From NCBI RefSeq assembly GCF_020509005.1, contig NC_063018.1, positions 3,906,001 to 3,970,000 of the forward strand: a stretch of 64,000 nt of DNA, read 5' to 3'. The notes beneath the pieces are model-generated. The model searched no databases. It saw only the letters and a list, made by a program, of their open reading frames with translations, and had not been told where the DNA came from. The DNA is from Fulvia fulva. Taxonomy: Eukaryota > Ascomycota > Dothideomycetes > Mycosphaerellales > Mycosphaerellaceae. Positions 10,853-20,989 of this stretch are shown here, piece after piece. Each line of letters opens with the position of its first letter. Positions within the stretch are counted from its first letter, which is position 1. The position numbers and the translations under genes are program-made.

Positions 10853-11836
10853 ACGATGAGTGAGAATTGATGCGTGTTGCATCGGTGTGGGTGGCGGGCT
10901 GCGGATCTTCGCGCCCTTTCGGATTGTGCTGCCTACATATCCTCTGCTTCCCTTTGGCTGCTGACTACTACGAGAGCATTTTATGTAGCAGTCGCTCTTC
11001 TTGGCGTGGTGTGCCATGCGGGTATTAAGGATGAGCTTGACGGTTGTTGAGCTTGTCGATTGCAGACCAGCCCCTCTTCCTCTTTTCTTTGTTATCATGC
11101 TATTCTGTAGGTGTTGTGGTCGAACGTGCGTAAGAGACGGCATTGCACCGCACAGCAAACATTGAGGAGGTATGTATCGATCAGGGCGGATCTGCAGGAC
11201 GTACCAAAATCTGCTGACATCTATCTGCTCCGTGTTCAGGATGGTTGGCATTTTCACGCCTTGAGCTGTCGCGTCTCTCGCTGGTAACGGTAAACCCGAT
11301 TCGGCAAGAGGTCGATTCCATCTTGCTCACCGATGCGCTGCGATTCGCCTGCAGGCAGCCTGACTAGGAGCGTCACCATATACTGACTTGCAGCGATTCT
11401 ATACATGTCTAACAAAACGCTATCAAGACCCAGCGTGGTGCAGAATATGACAGTCGAATATCTGCACCGTCTCGATGCGAGTCGTATTGCTTGGTACTGG
11501 AGCTTGACTGAACTAGAGTATCAGAGTCGTCTCGACATGACCAAGGGCTGCACGCTCCCTAGGATATGGCAAAATGGTTGCAAACGCCATGGTATACTGC
11601 ATACGACAACCAGATAGCTCTCCACTGGCTCTCGCTTCACCCGCTGAAATTGGACCTGATCTATTAGTGAACCCCCCCTGCCAGTGCATCATTGCGCAAG
11701 CGGCCGGATGCTGGATCGGTGGGGCGAATCACCAGCAGAACATCTCATTAGGCGGTATGGCCGATCCAAGGCAGTGCTGTGGTGGATCTGAAAAGCCACA
11801 TCGACGTCGAGAATCACCAACCTCGCAGCTTAGTCG
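10853..11836. other. Intergenic, no supportable gene
   Basis: This holds the NST1 3' region and sequence upstream of the first paralogue relic. A 70-codon frame at 11405-11617 has no recognisable domain. It could be a decayed N-terminal part of the relic that follows, but I cannot align it convincingly. Confidence 0.4.
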
Positions 11837-12367
11837 ATGAGATTGAGATTGACGAAGAAAGCTGGAAATACAACACTATTCTTAGCCACCTATGAAGATG
11901 ATGATACAGCACATGCAGGATGGTACCACTTCAAAATCATGGTGCCCACGGTCTATGCAGACGGATCGAAGCGCCGGGCCACTTGCTACTTGGACCAAAG
12001 TGGTTGGAATGAGCTTGATCAGCTTGTGAGCCCTTACAGTGTTAGCCGGAGGACAGTACAGATTCTGCAGAGCTTTGCATCTTCGCACCAACGACTTTGC
12101 GTGTTTCGAAGTGCAGCGAAAGTTGGTCCGGGAAGGCCGCAATGACATGGCAAATCAGTCCATCTCGTGGTTGAGCCACGTCAAAAGAAAGCCTTCTGGA
12201 TGCTAAGGAGATGTATCTCAACGCGGTCACCATCCTTGAGGACCATCCAGACGGAACCGCCGACATAGGACACTTCACGAAGCTGGTTCCAACTGCTTTC
12301 CCGGTTGAAATCCTCAACACCTGTGGTTGGACGGCAGCGCGCCGCCTACGAAGAACAACACTATACT
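11837..12367 (+). pseudogene. Frameshifted relic of the tandem unknown family (copy 1)
   Basis: Three successive frames together match the middle of the two downstream paralogues. The first (from about 11850) gives GNTTLFLATYEDD and later FKIMVPTVYADGSKR, matching TQLSFVSYCYEDE and FKIQVYSTFANG in copy 2. After a frameshift near 12065-12080 comes LRTNDFACFEVQRKL, matching FRANDMAFFEVQRQL. After another near 12190 comes LLDAKEMYL, matching MMDAKKLYL, followed by FPVEILNTCGW, matching LPVQIIYPCGY. The frame then ends in a stop near 12366. No N-terminal or C-terminal part is recognisable. It is a dead remnant and shows that the family once had at least three tandem members here. Confidence 0.75.
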
Positions 12368-12793
12368 GATCGCCCATAATATTATATACGACGACCAGCA
12401 CTCCAACATGACCTCGAACAGCAGATCTGTTGCAGCGCTGGCCACGGGAGCGAATATCATGCCGTGATTTGGCTTGCCCTGCGGTCGAAGACCCATCGAC
12501 TGTGCGGGACGCACCACTCACTTTGTCCCGACAAAAAAGACCTTGGGCTGGAACGATTCACTAATCTGTAGCACCACTCACTAGGCCGTCAGTGAAATTG
12601 TGTTTGTTTGCTGCGGCCGCGGCCGGAGTGCTAGCGCCTAGATCCACACTCTGTGAGCTCAATCCAGCTTCGCGATGACAATGAGGCGAAGTCTTTCCTC
12701 GAAGCCGAAGCACTCTCAACTTATCACAAAGACTCCATCGCAAAGGCTCTGTCACAAAGACTCCATCACAAAGACCCCAGCAAAAGAAGCAGG
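12368..12793. other. Short spacer with small direct repeats
   Basis: This separates the relic from copy 2. The open frame of copy 2 extends upstream to about 12653 but has no ATG there, so it is treated as 5' leader. Near 12727-12778 a CACAAAGACTCCATC-like unit is repeated. A GCACCACTCACT unit occurs twice nearby. No gene is supported. Confidence 0.4.
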
Positions 12794-14404
12794 ATGGGGT
12801 ACGATCTTGCTCGGGCTTTGCGCCGTCGAAGCTCGAGCCGTGGTTCGAGAAGCAGCCCCTTCAGCACCGATGAGGGCCGTAATGGCGGCAACTATTATCG
12901 TGGTGCGATGCGACGCCCGCACCACTTTGTTGATTACACCTACCCCGATGACTCTCTGATCCCCTACAATGCGAAACTGAAACTCGAGCCGCCAGCAAAG
13001 GCCGCGATGCGGAAGAGGCCAGAGGAAAGACCATTAAGGCAAACCATGGCAGACACGACATTCTCTTCCAGCTCAAGTCTATCGCCTGATGGTTCTCGAA
13101 ATGCAGTCTGGCACGTCTGCCGCACGACGACAGACCCCAAAGAATTCGTCGACATTGTGGAAAGCTTGACGCCCAAGCAAGGTGGCACACAACTGTCCTT
13201 CGTCTCATATTGCTACGAGGACGAGGAAGTGCGATTCAAGATCCAAGTATATTCTACCTTCGCGAACGGTGCGAGTATCGACTTCGCCTGCTCTTTAGAC
13301 GAGCAAGCATTCGGCGCACTTGGGGAGCTAACCACACCGTCGACACTAAGCTACGACGCTGTCGGAATCATAGACAGTCTGTACTTTCGCGCAAATGACA
13401 TGGCGTTCTTCGAAGTGCAGCGACAATTACTGGCCCAAGGGCTTCGAGATGTAGCTTACAGGCCGATCAAATGGCTGTCGTGGATAGAAGAGAAGATGAT
13501 GGATGCAAAAAAGTTGTACCTTCGACGACTGAGCTTCCCAGAGTGGCGCACCGACGAATCTTCGGAAAATTGTTGTCTCACAAAGGCATCTCCCCTTGAA
13601 CTACCTGTCCAGATCATTTACCCCTGCGGCTATCCAGATGAGATGGGACCAGAGCAATTCAAAGCACTAACATCGGAGGAATGTCTGCTTGCGCATTGCG
13701 ACAATTGTGGGGCGAGAATACTGCCAAGCGAGGACTTCTTCGACCTAGCAGTTCTTGAGAGTAACGAGAGTGTGATTGATCATGCTGACGAGCAGGAATC
13801 CAATCGTAATCTTGATGATCACATCACAAGCCACGAGGTGTCGACTGTCTCAGCAGAAGCCGTGATGAATTGTTTGGAGCTGGCACTAATGACGATGCAA
13901 GCAGACGCCACCATCATGCCAGAGTCACAAGCATTTTGCATGCGTGAGGAGACGCAATTTGCGCTATACGCTGTCCAGCTTGAACTTGAACAACGTCACC
14001 ATCTTCGCGTTACACCAGTGCATCTCGGTGCGAAGCTGCTCCACTGCATCGACACGAAGCTCGAGGACGACGCGAGGCAGCACGGCTGGACTGAAGCCAG
14101 CGGCGTAGTCCCGACTGCACCAGGATGGAGGGGCGATGTTAGGATCTGGATCAAGCGAACGGTGAACATGCTTTACCTCCGCCGGTGTGACAAGACTGGC
14201 TATAAGCATCTCGGAGTGCACAAGCAGGATGATGAAGTGACGTACATCAATCACACCTTCGAAACCCCGGATGATAAAGACGAAGAACTTGACTCTGCCC
14301 AAGAAGAAGATGACGATGAAGAAGATGAGCAGGATTTGAACATGAATGGCGAGCTTACCATGGAAGACGAAATGGAACATGAGGTGGATGAGTGGTCTGT
14401 TTAG
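12794..14404 (+). CDS. Unknown-family protein with RING-like half motif (copy 2, intact)
   Basis: This 536-residue protein has no introns and I do not recognise it beyond its local paralogues. The ATG at 12794 is the first in frame. It aligns with the start of copy 3 (MGYDLARAL versus MSFDLAESL), with A at -3. N-terminal features shared with copy 3 are a V-[DE]-Y-x-YP-x-x-SLIP motif and a TQLSFV...F[KR]I segment. The middle has PCGY (Cys278) followed by C297-x4-C302-x2-C305, the spacing seen in copy 3, where the first element reads PCGH. This resembles the second half of a RING-type zinc site but lacks a clear first Cys pair, so zinc binding is only a suggestion. The C-terminus has a PGW...W/F..VL/NML block and ends in a strongly acidic tail (DEEDEQD). 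No signal peptide or membrane segment is seen, so it is probably intracellular. Confidence 0.72.
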   Translation: MGYDLARALRRRSSSRGSRSSPFSTDEGRNGGNYYRGAMRRPHHFVDYTYPDDSLIPYNAKLKLEPPAKAAMRKRPEERPLRQTMADTTFSSSSSLSPDGSRNAVWHVCRTTTDPKEFVDIVESLTPKQGGTQLSFVSYCYEDEEVRFKIQVYSTFANGASIDFACSLDEQAFGALGELTTPSTLSYDAVGIIDSLYFRANDMAFFEVQRQLLAQGLRDVAYRPIKWLSWIEEKMMDAKKLYLRRLSFPEWRTDESSENCCLTKASPLELPVQIIYPCGYPDEMGPEQFKALTSEECLLAHCDNCGARILPSEDFFDLAVLESNESVIDHADEQESNRNLDDHITSHEVSTVSAEAVMNCLELALMTMQADATIMPESQAFCMREETQFALYAVQLELEQRHHLRVTPVHLGAKLLHCIDTKLEDDARQHGWTEASGVVPTAPGWRGDVRIWIKRTVNMLYLRRCDKTGYKHLGVHKQDDEVTYINHTFETPDDKDEELDSAQEEDDDEEDEQDLNMNGELTMEDEMEHEVDEWSV

Positions 14405-14949
14405 GAAACACACCCTCAGTTCGCAACGGATCTGAGTTGAATGGCTGTCACCGAATGATTAATGGCTGACCGAATGCTTCCGAACGTCCAAGCTGATTTA
14501 CTGATATAAAGCAACCCGTACTTTGGGCCAAGGCTATTGTACCCATAAGGTCTAGCCGAATGCCGACCTTTGCAATAGTATAGTCGGGCGCACTCTGTAC
14601 GAAAGGTGAAAGCGTGAGTACTCGAGTGATGACTGGTAAATAGTTCCGGCGCTGACTGAAGGTACGCAGATAAGTGGATCTTGTTTAAAGTCCTCTGTCT
14701 ATTCACTTGTGCACGTGCTAGCGCGAAGCTTTTTCTGTAGCGTCTTGTGAGTTCCCTAGTTTTAGACTTTGGCCTCAAGCTCTTGGTCAGCGCCCTCGAG
14801 CTTACTGCAACAACAACAAAAACATCGCAACACACCACCCTTACATCGCGCATCGACACCTCTATCTTCTGCGCCCCCTGCCACCTGTCGACACAGACAC
14901 ATTGGATACGCGACCACCTGCGCGATTCTGTACACAAGAATTCGGCGCC
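14405..14949. other. Intergenic spacer between copies 2 and 3
   Basis: This holds the copy 2 terminator region and the copy 3 promoter. The open frame of copy 3 extends upstream without an ATG. A CA-rich stretch near 14806-14836 and pyrimidine-rich leader sequence precede the ATG at 14950, typical of fungal 5' UTRs. Nothing else was recognised. Confidence 0.45.
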
Positions 14950-16560
14950 ATGTCTTTCGACCTTGCTGAAAGCTTGTACCGCTTGGAAATCACCTCCTCA
15001 GGCCAGGAACGCTCCGAGGACAATGAGTATTCAAGCGAGGCCTGGCCGACTGGAGCTGCGAGGAGAAAACCCAACCACACTGTCGAGTATCGGTACCCAG
15101 AACTCTCACTCATACCACATATGCATGAGTTGTACCTTTCACCACCACCAGCCGCGGAATTCCGCCAACATCCTGGACACAATGCAAGTGGTGTCGGCCC
15201 ATTGAACGCGACCCTCATGACTGTCAGTTCTGCGGCCAACAAGCCATCTGATTTGCTTGTTCCCGCAGACGACGACTTCGTGATGAAGAGTTCCTCAGTG
15301 CAGAGGCTCGCCGAAGCCATGCAAGATCTCCTTAGCGCACCTGGCAGAACACAGCTGTCCTTCGTCACATCTCGACTCAATTATGGGCCGGTACAAGTGC
15401 GTATCAAGCTGGCGACGATGTTCAATGATGGCCGGAAGCGGAATTTGTTCTTCTGCATATATCAAGAAGACTGGAACACACTGGGCATCGGATATGCGTG
15501 GGTCAAGATTATGCTTGATCTGCGGCTGCGTCCAAGCGACATTGCCTGTCACCACGTCCGCAGCCAGCTGCTTCGCCAAGGTCAGCAGCATCTAGCCGAC
15601 CAAGACGCGAGTGATGCTGGTTGGGGGAACAAGATCGACTACACTGCCATTGACTTTTTCTTCGAGAAAGTCAGAATCATTGCCGCGAATGTTGTCAAGG
15701 GCAAGGAGGTCAACAAGAAGATGGTCAAAGCTCGCAAAGGCAGGGCTCAAGTGATGTTGCCATGTGGCCACACGGTCATACTCGAAGACGGTGTCAGCAA
15801 GATCGACCATTCATTCTGTCTCAGATACAAATGCTCAATATGCCGCATGCCTGTGATCAACGAGGAAGACAACACACAACTCGAGGTGCTGAAGGATACG
15901 GCTCGACACATGGCAGACAATGAAAATTAGAAGAGTTGGAAAGAGCTCGACCATGAGCCGGATGCGCTGCTCTATCGTACTATCACTGCCAGTGCCATCT
16001 CCAAGTTATTCGACACCGTCGTGAGCTTCGTGCCAACGTCTAGCCTTCGTAGACCTGCACTGCCCCATGAGGTGACTTACGAGGAGACCGATTCCATCAA
16101 GGAAGCGCTCGAGATTGATCTGAGCCAACACAATCACATGGGAGCGACGCCAAAGACTCTCGAACTCAAACTTCGCGAGTTCGTGCAGTGTGAGCTGATG
16201 AGAGATACCCCAGCCGACGGCAACATAGATCATAACGGCAATCCACTACTTCCGCCAGGGTGGCTCAACTTCATGGAGAAGGTGCTAAGACAAACCGCGA
16301 ACTTCGTGTTCGAGCGCGAGTGTGACGAAACCGACGAGGAGCACATGGGTACGCACGAGCACGGCCCGGACATGTTCGTGAACCAAACATTCGAGGTTGG
16401 GTGTCCAGATTTCGACAACGAGCCCGAGGAGGTAATGTCTGACGGCGACAACGATGACGAGGGCAGAGAGCTTAAGGAGCAGAGCGACGACGATGGACCG
16501 GATAACTGGACTGGAAATACATATCCGCGCGGTGCAGGCTTCAGACGAGCAACGGCATAG
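14950..16560 (+). pseudogene. Unknown-family paralogue (copy 3) split by one in-frame TAG
   Basis: The frame from the ATG at 14950 (context GCCATGT) stays open for 326 codons, meets TAG at 15928-15930, then continues in the same frame for 209 codons to TAG at 16558-16560. Counting the internal stop, it has 537 codons, exactly the count of intact copy 2. Homology continues on both sides of the stop. Before it are TQLSFV, the CGH element (Cys272) and C290-x4-C295-x2-C298. After it are YEETDSIKEALEIDL, LPPGWLNFMEKVLRQT, FVNQTFEVGCPDFD and an acidic tail. Either a nonsense mutation truncates the protein, the codon is bypassed, or a weak 45-nt in-frame intron (15886-15930, GTGCTG donor) removes it. 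The N-terminal 326 residues could still be made as a short protein. It is the last gene before the repeat block. Confidence 0.65.
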
Positions 16561-16720
16561 CTTGCGGGGTTGTGATGGACTGTCGAAGAGATAAAGCTAA
16601 TGGAATGAACTGCATGATTTACTGCACAGTGTCTGGCAGATTGGCAAGAGCGAAGGCCACATGCGGCGAGGAGATGAGCGTTGATGAGTTGGGTTTCATA
16701 GCAATCTTATAACGGTGAAA
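16561..16720. other. Edge between gene-bearing and RIP-affected DNA
   Basis: This is the last ordinary-composition sequence, probably the copy 3 3' UTR. TpG and CpA are still common here (GATGAGTTGGG), and after about 16.71 kb the TA-rich repeat sequence begins. Confidence 0.55.
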
Positions 16721-16846
16721 TACTCCTATGTCCCTTATTGTGTCGTAAAATACCGCCGTGTCGCTTTATAGTAAAAACATACCGCTATGTCCTTATATTG
16801 TATTAAGAAAGTACTCCTATAACCCTTATTATATTTAAAAGTACTA
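16721..16846. repeat. ~30-bp minisatellite at the repeat-block border
   Basis: Diverged units begin at about 16721, 16751, 16780, 16812 and 16842 (spacings 30, 29, 32, 30). Each starts TACTCCTATG or TACCGCTATG-like, followed by a CTTAT-rich and then an A-rich part. The fifth unit is cut short by the pogo element at the TA at 16845. It could be the subterminal repeat of an unidentified transposon. Confidence 0.6.
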
Positions 16847-16927
16847 ACGTACTTCACTACCGAGCGGGCCACACTACCGAGCGGGCCACACTACCGAGCG
16901 GGCCACTTTTGCTAAGAACTGTACCAC
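16847..16927 (+). repeat. Left terminal inverted repeat of the pogo-type element
   Basis: It carries three tandem 17-bp units and then TTTTGCTAAGAACTGTACCA, which is matched in inverted orientation at the right end. Confidence 0.85.
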
Positions 16928-17928
16928 TTCCACTTTAATTACGACGGTATCTTAACACGACGACATCGTACAGAATTGTTACTAGGAGGACAATTCCTCT
17001 TTAGAGTCTTCGCTATCTAGCGAGTCTACTTAATAGGTACGTACGTTATACCCCGACTCGCTATATCGTTTATAGCGTTGTAGCCTTAGTACTAGCCAAA
17101 CACTATCTAGCGACTCTCTACTCACTTCCTGCATCCTAGTATCCTCTAGAGGTATTAATTGCGACGCCTTATCGAAGGTTAGAGACCCTCTAGACTGAAT
17201 GTACTTACGATTTCGTGCTTTCCGCTATATAAGGGCCTCGTTAGACTTACGTAGCTTGCTAATCTCGCTTCGTATAAGAGCTATCTAATACGCTATCTCT
17301 CTACTCCCTCTCTATTGCCCTATTAAACGACCTTTCTCTTTCTACTACGCCTTTCTAAACCCGTAACGACGCTCTAAGACGTAATGACACCTATTATAAA
17401 CCCTGTCTCGTCGAAGTTATAGGTGTCCTAGTTAAGGATACTATACTTCTCCTTTATATTACGTATAAGTAAGAACTACTTCTCGATAACGTCTAGATCT
17501 TCTATTAGGGCTCGCTAACGATCGTATCTACGTATTATACGAACCTTTAGCTCACGATGCCGCCTAATAAACCTGTCTATCTAATTAAGACTAGCGGGCT
17601 TAAGACCCTTCTCTTATAGCAATAAATCGGCTATTGCTCGTATACTAGCCTTTAATAGCGGAAAACCTCTAAGATCTAGCTCGAGTATATACTTAAGTAT
17701 TACCCTCTCTTCTAGCTCTATAAGCTTCTTCGAATTAGGCTCGTAGTTACCCTAAGGAGGTCGTCTATTCAATCGATACCCTAGTATAGTTCGAGACGCG
17801 TCGTATACCTTTATAGCAAGTCGATTCGTAACTATCGCGTCGCGTTTCGTGGCCTAGACAGCTAAGGTCAGTTTAGCCTCGTTTAAAGACAATATACGCT
17901 ATAATAGTAGTTATATAGCTATATCTAT

Positions 17929-17996
17929 AGAAGTGGTACAGTTCTTAGTAAAAGTAGCCCGCTCGGTAGTATAGCCCGCTCGGTAGTAAAGTACGT
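17929..17996 (-). repeat. Right terminal inverted repeat of the pogo-type element
   Basis: This is the inverse of the left end with two rather than three 17-bp units. GGGCCAC is changed to GGGCTAC/GGGCTAT, which are RIP-type transitions. Confidence 0.85.
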
Positions 17997-17998
17997 TA

Positions 17999-18160
17999 CT
18001 ATAATATACCGGTCGCCGATCACCTCTATTAATTACGGTACTAGTATTTAACCTACCTATCCGTTATTATAGAGCAGGTTAAATAATAGTACCGTGCCTA
18101 AGGTCTATAGCTCTACGATATCCGGTATATAGTAGGCCTATATATACGCCTAAGAGCGAC
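17999..18160. repeat. Unassigned AT-rich sequence with a 20-bp inverted repeat
   Basis: The arms are 18035-18054 and 18076-18095 (19 of 20 bases pair) around a 21-base loop. A second, weaker inverted match (GGTCGCCGATC versus GCGACCGATCGG) flanks it. It may be a small palindromic element or the edge of the LINE that follows. Confidence 0.5.
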
Positions 18161-20989
18161 CGATCGGATTCCTAATTTATCGATAAGGACTATCTATTCG
18201 ATAGCCCTTATTAAGACGAGTAATCTACTTAAGTAGTAGCGACCCGCCTACGCTAGCGGCGGCGTAATCGTAGTATAAAGAACCCTTAAACTAAGGTTCC
18301 GTTCCCCTAACGGTAGACCCTAGAGTTATAGAGCTACGGAGGACAACTACCTAATTAGGAAGCGCGACCTCACCCCGAATAGTAGCGGAGGATAGTAACT
18401 AACGAGAGCTATAGCCTTACGAACATTTAGTACTAAGAGCTAAGCCGAGGAACAAACTAAGGAAAAACCTAGGACATAAGCTAAGGCCTACTATATAGAA
18501 AGTAGAGGCTAACGACAAATAATATAGCGTAGACGACCCTATATACGGAGGCGGAAAACTTACTAGGGGATAACGAATACCTAGCCCGGGTATATAAGAA
18601 CACTATAGTATAGCTACTAGAAGCGCTAAAAGCGCTATTATACTAAATCCTAAAGACAATCTAATAAGTAATATAGAAGGTAGCCTAGAGACTAACTATA
18701 TAGGTAATAGTAGTAGTAGGTAAGAATTAACCCCCTACAAAGGTGAGTAATACGGTACGCCTATATATTACTAATCCGGTCAAGAAACAAGAAATCGTAG
18801 CTCTAATAAGCAAGGAGATTGTCGACAGAATCGGCCAAAAGGAGGTAGTTAGATAAAGGTAGAGGCAATAGGCGTAGTAAGACTCTTTACCGTATAAGAG
18901 TCTAATAGACGAAAGCTAGAGACCTATAAGGAGTAGACTACTAAAGTCGCGAAGTCGGTACGAGTCTCCTACTAATAGTATACCGTCATCGCCTACGGGG
19001 TCCCTAGGATATTTAAGGTCGTAGACCTTCCCTAACTCTAAGTATAGAACTAGAATATATCCCTAGGAGTACAACTAACGAAGGCGGTATAGTTATACAA
19101 GATAGTAGACCGAGAGAAGACGTATTTATCGCTTATTATCTAGGTAGAAACAGCGGAATAAGCTAACTAGATACTAGACAATAGGCTATTCTAGAACTAC
19201 GAGAGAATAGATATAGAGATCTATTAGAGTAGCTATAGGGTACTATAGTGCTTCTAATACTAATAGTACGGTTATATAGCCCTAAAGTACGGGGAGAAGA
19301 CCCTAAGGTGTCCTTACTACGTAGGCCTATACTAGGGAAGGGAATGCCTAAAAAAGAGAGTAGGTATATATACTACGGTAGAAGGTACCTAGCGTATTCA
19401 AACTAATACCTAGCTAGAATAGTAGTATAAGAACGGGCGAGACAAGCAAGGATCTCTATACTAGCTAGATACCCCTAACGATAGTAGGAGGGACCTACCG
19501 TATATAAGGGCTTCGAGCTAGGTAAGAGGAAGAGGGTAGAAGAGACGAATAAGGGAACCTAACCCTAAACGTATCTACCTCCCGGTAGGCCTCGACACCT
19601 TAACCGGGCTACTAACAAACTAGGCTAAATACGAATCTTTAGGGCGCCCTAGCGGCCCTAGGGCTAGCCGAATAGCGGGATATAGGCTTAGAAGACATAG
19701 TAGGTTAGTACGGAAATAGACCTTACGGATAACAAATAATACTATACGACGACATTACTATTATATAGTATAACGTAAACAAAAGTAGGGACAAGGTCTA
19801 GCGCCACTTTCTATAAGAGCTAGACCCGCTACGGTACTACGTTATTACGGTATAGGAAATATAGATCAACTACTACGTAGGACTCCTAGCTACTTATAAT
19901 GACCGGAGATACTATATCGTAATCGCGGGCTAACGAGGCGTTATCCCGAGGATATATATATACGTAAGTAAGACTATAGACCTTAAGTCGTAGAAGGTTA
20001 TACTACCGTAATAGAGTAACCTAGGAGACATAACATTAATCTAGATCGACACGACATAAGGCTCTATATAGATCTATAACGTTTATAACCCGCTACCGCG
20101 GGGTCGGACGAGTAGGGAACTAGGAACCCTTACCTACCTAGAGCGGACCCTAAGCTAAGATATAAAGTAAGTACTCCTCGGCGACTTTAACCTCTATTAC
20201 CTATAGTAGGGACTCGACTTTACTCCCCCGTACGCGTTTCTAGGGGGGAAGCTACTAGATATAACCGTACGCTACGGAATGGCCTTAGTAACACTAAAGG
20301 GAATAGAGACGTAGAAGGCCCGTATAAGTATAAGTATAATCGACCTATACTTTCTATTACGAGAACTTAAAGAGAGACTAGTCTAATACCGACCGAACTA
20401 CGCGCTAGAGGCCTCCTTAGACTATATCCCTATTTAAACTACGCTAGGGGTAAAGGCGATAGAGGAGCTAGTAAGCGAACTACGCCGTAACTAGAAGAAG
20501 GTACGCTAGGACGATATAAGAGACTTCCTAATAGCGAACCTACCGTAGTATAGAGAACTTAAGACAATAGCTTAGCTAGATCAAGTAGCGGAACAGATTA
20601 CCTCGGTTGAATAGTAAGTAGCGGAGCAATATACGCCTTTACTCTAGCCCTTAACGTAGTAGAAGGCCTTCTAGACCCCTAAATACTCTACGAAGGTAAA
20701 GGAGGCTAGAAGGGCAAGGCGATAGTAGACGAAGGAACATACCTAAGAGATATAGGAGCAATACTATTGCGTAATATAAGAGAAGAAGGCATAGATAAGA
20801 CGCGATAAGCTATAGGACTAGAGAGCGACGATCGGGCTCGTTATAGAAAACCCGGAATAGATATAGAGACTAGCTAAATAGGTACGACTACCTAAAGAGC
20901 AACGTACCCCTTACTTCCCTCTAATCGTAGACTACGAAGGGATTACCTAGACTACGCTCCGGGGCAAAGTAAAAGTATTAGCCGACTAT
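18160..20989 (+). mobile_element. LINE family A, copy A1, 5' part (ORF1 and start of ORF2)
   Basis: This is collinear with the reverse-strand copy A2 (22935-28078) from its 5' end through ORF1 and the endonuclease of ORF2, up to the point just before the reverse transcriptase. It is heavily RIP-mutated: CAG, CAA and TGG codons became stops. A zinc-knuckle-like block lies near 19250-19320 and the endonuclease core (LLGDFNLYYL) near 20180. Similarity to A2 stops around 20985-20989 (GCCGACTAT), and the matching downstream sequence is found at about 57583. The exact 5' end (18150-18195) is uncertain. Confidence 0.8.

Larger units (their letters stand above)
16847..17996 (-). mobile_element. Fot1/pogo-type (Tc1/mariner) DNA transposon, internally deleted and RIP-mutated
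   Basis: The element has inverted ends (ACGTACTTNACTACCGAGCG...) of about 80 bp and is flanked by TA at 16845-16846 and 17997-17998, the mariner-type target. The ends contain a 17-bp subrepeat (ACTACCGAGCGGGCCAC), three copies on the left and two on the right. The minus strand encodes pogo transposase pieces. In order these are GFPLLKASIRAIADLLL, a PASLN.IDRFIRRHRELK helix-turn-helix region, IEDLDVIEK, the catalytic YNFDETG segment, a FIIGVITS...VVTGLERR-like stretch and GNREGVE. The frame then jumps directly to the C-terminal EISKLRKSNEAL coiled part. The middle of the DDE domain is therefore missing, and TAG stops interrupt the rest. At 1150 bp it is well short of the ~1.8-2 kb usual for the family, so it could move only with an enzyme supplied elsewhere. 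Confidence 0.88.

Noticed and set aside
10454..11257. 267-codon minus-strand frame over the NST1 end
   Set aside because: It is antisense to NST1 coding sequence, with no domain and no intron support.
12653..12793. Upstream extension of the copy 2 open frame
   Set aside because: Its first codon is GTG and no ATG lies in frame before 12794. The paralogue aligns from 12794.
14902..14949. Upstream extension of the copy 3 open frame
   Set aside because: The frame opens at TTG, not ATG. The first in-frame ATG (14950) has good context and matches the start of copy 2.
16021..16560. Separate gene of 179 codons after copy 3
   Set aside because: It starts at GTG, lies in the same frame as copy 3, and matches the C-terminal part of copy 2, so it is the second half of one gene.
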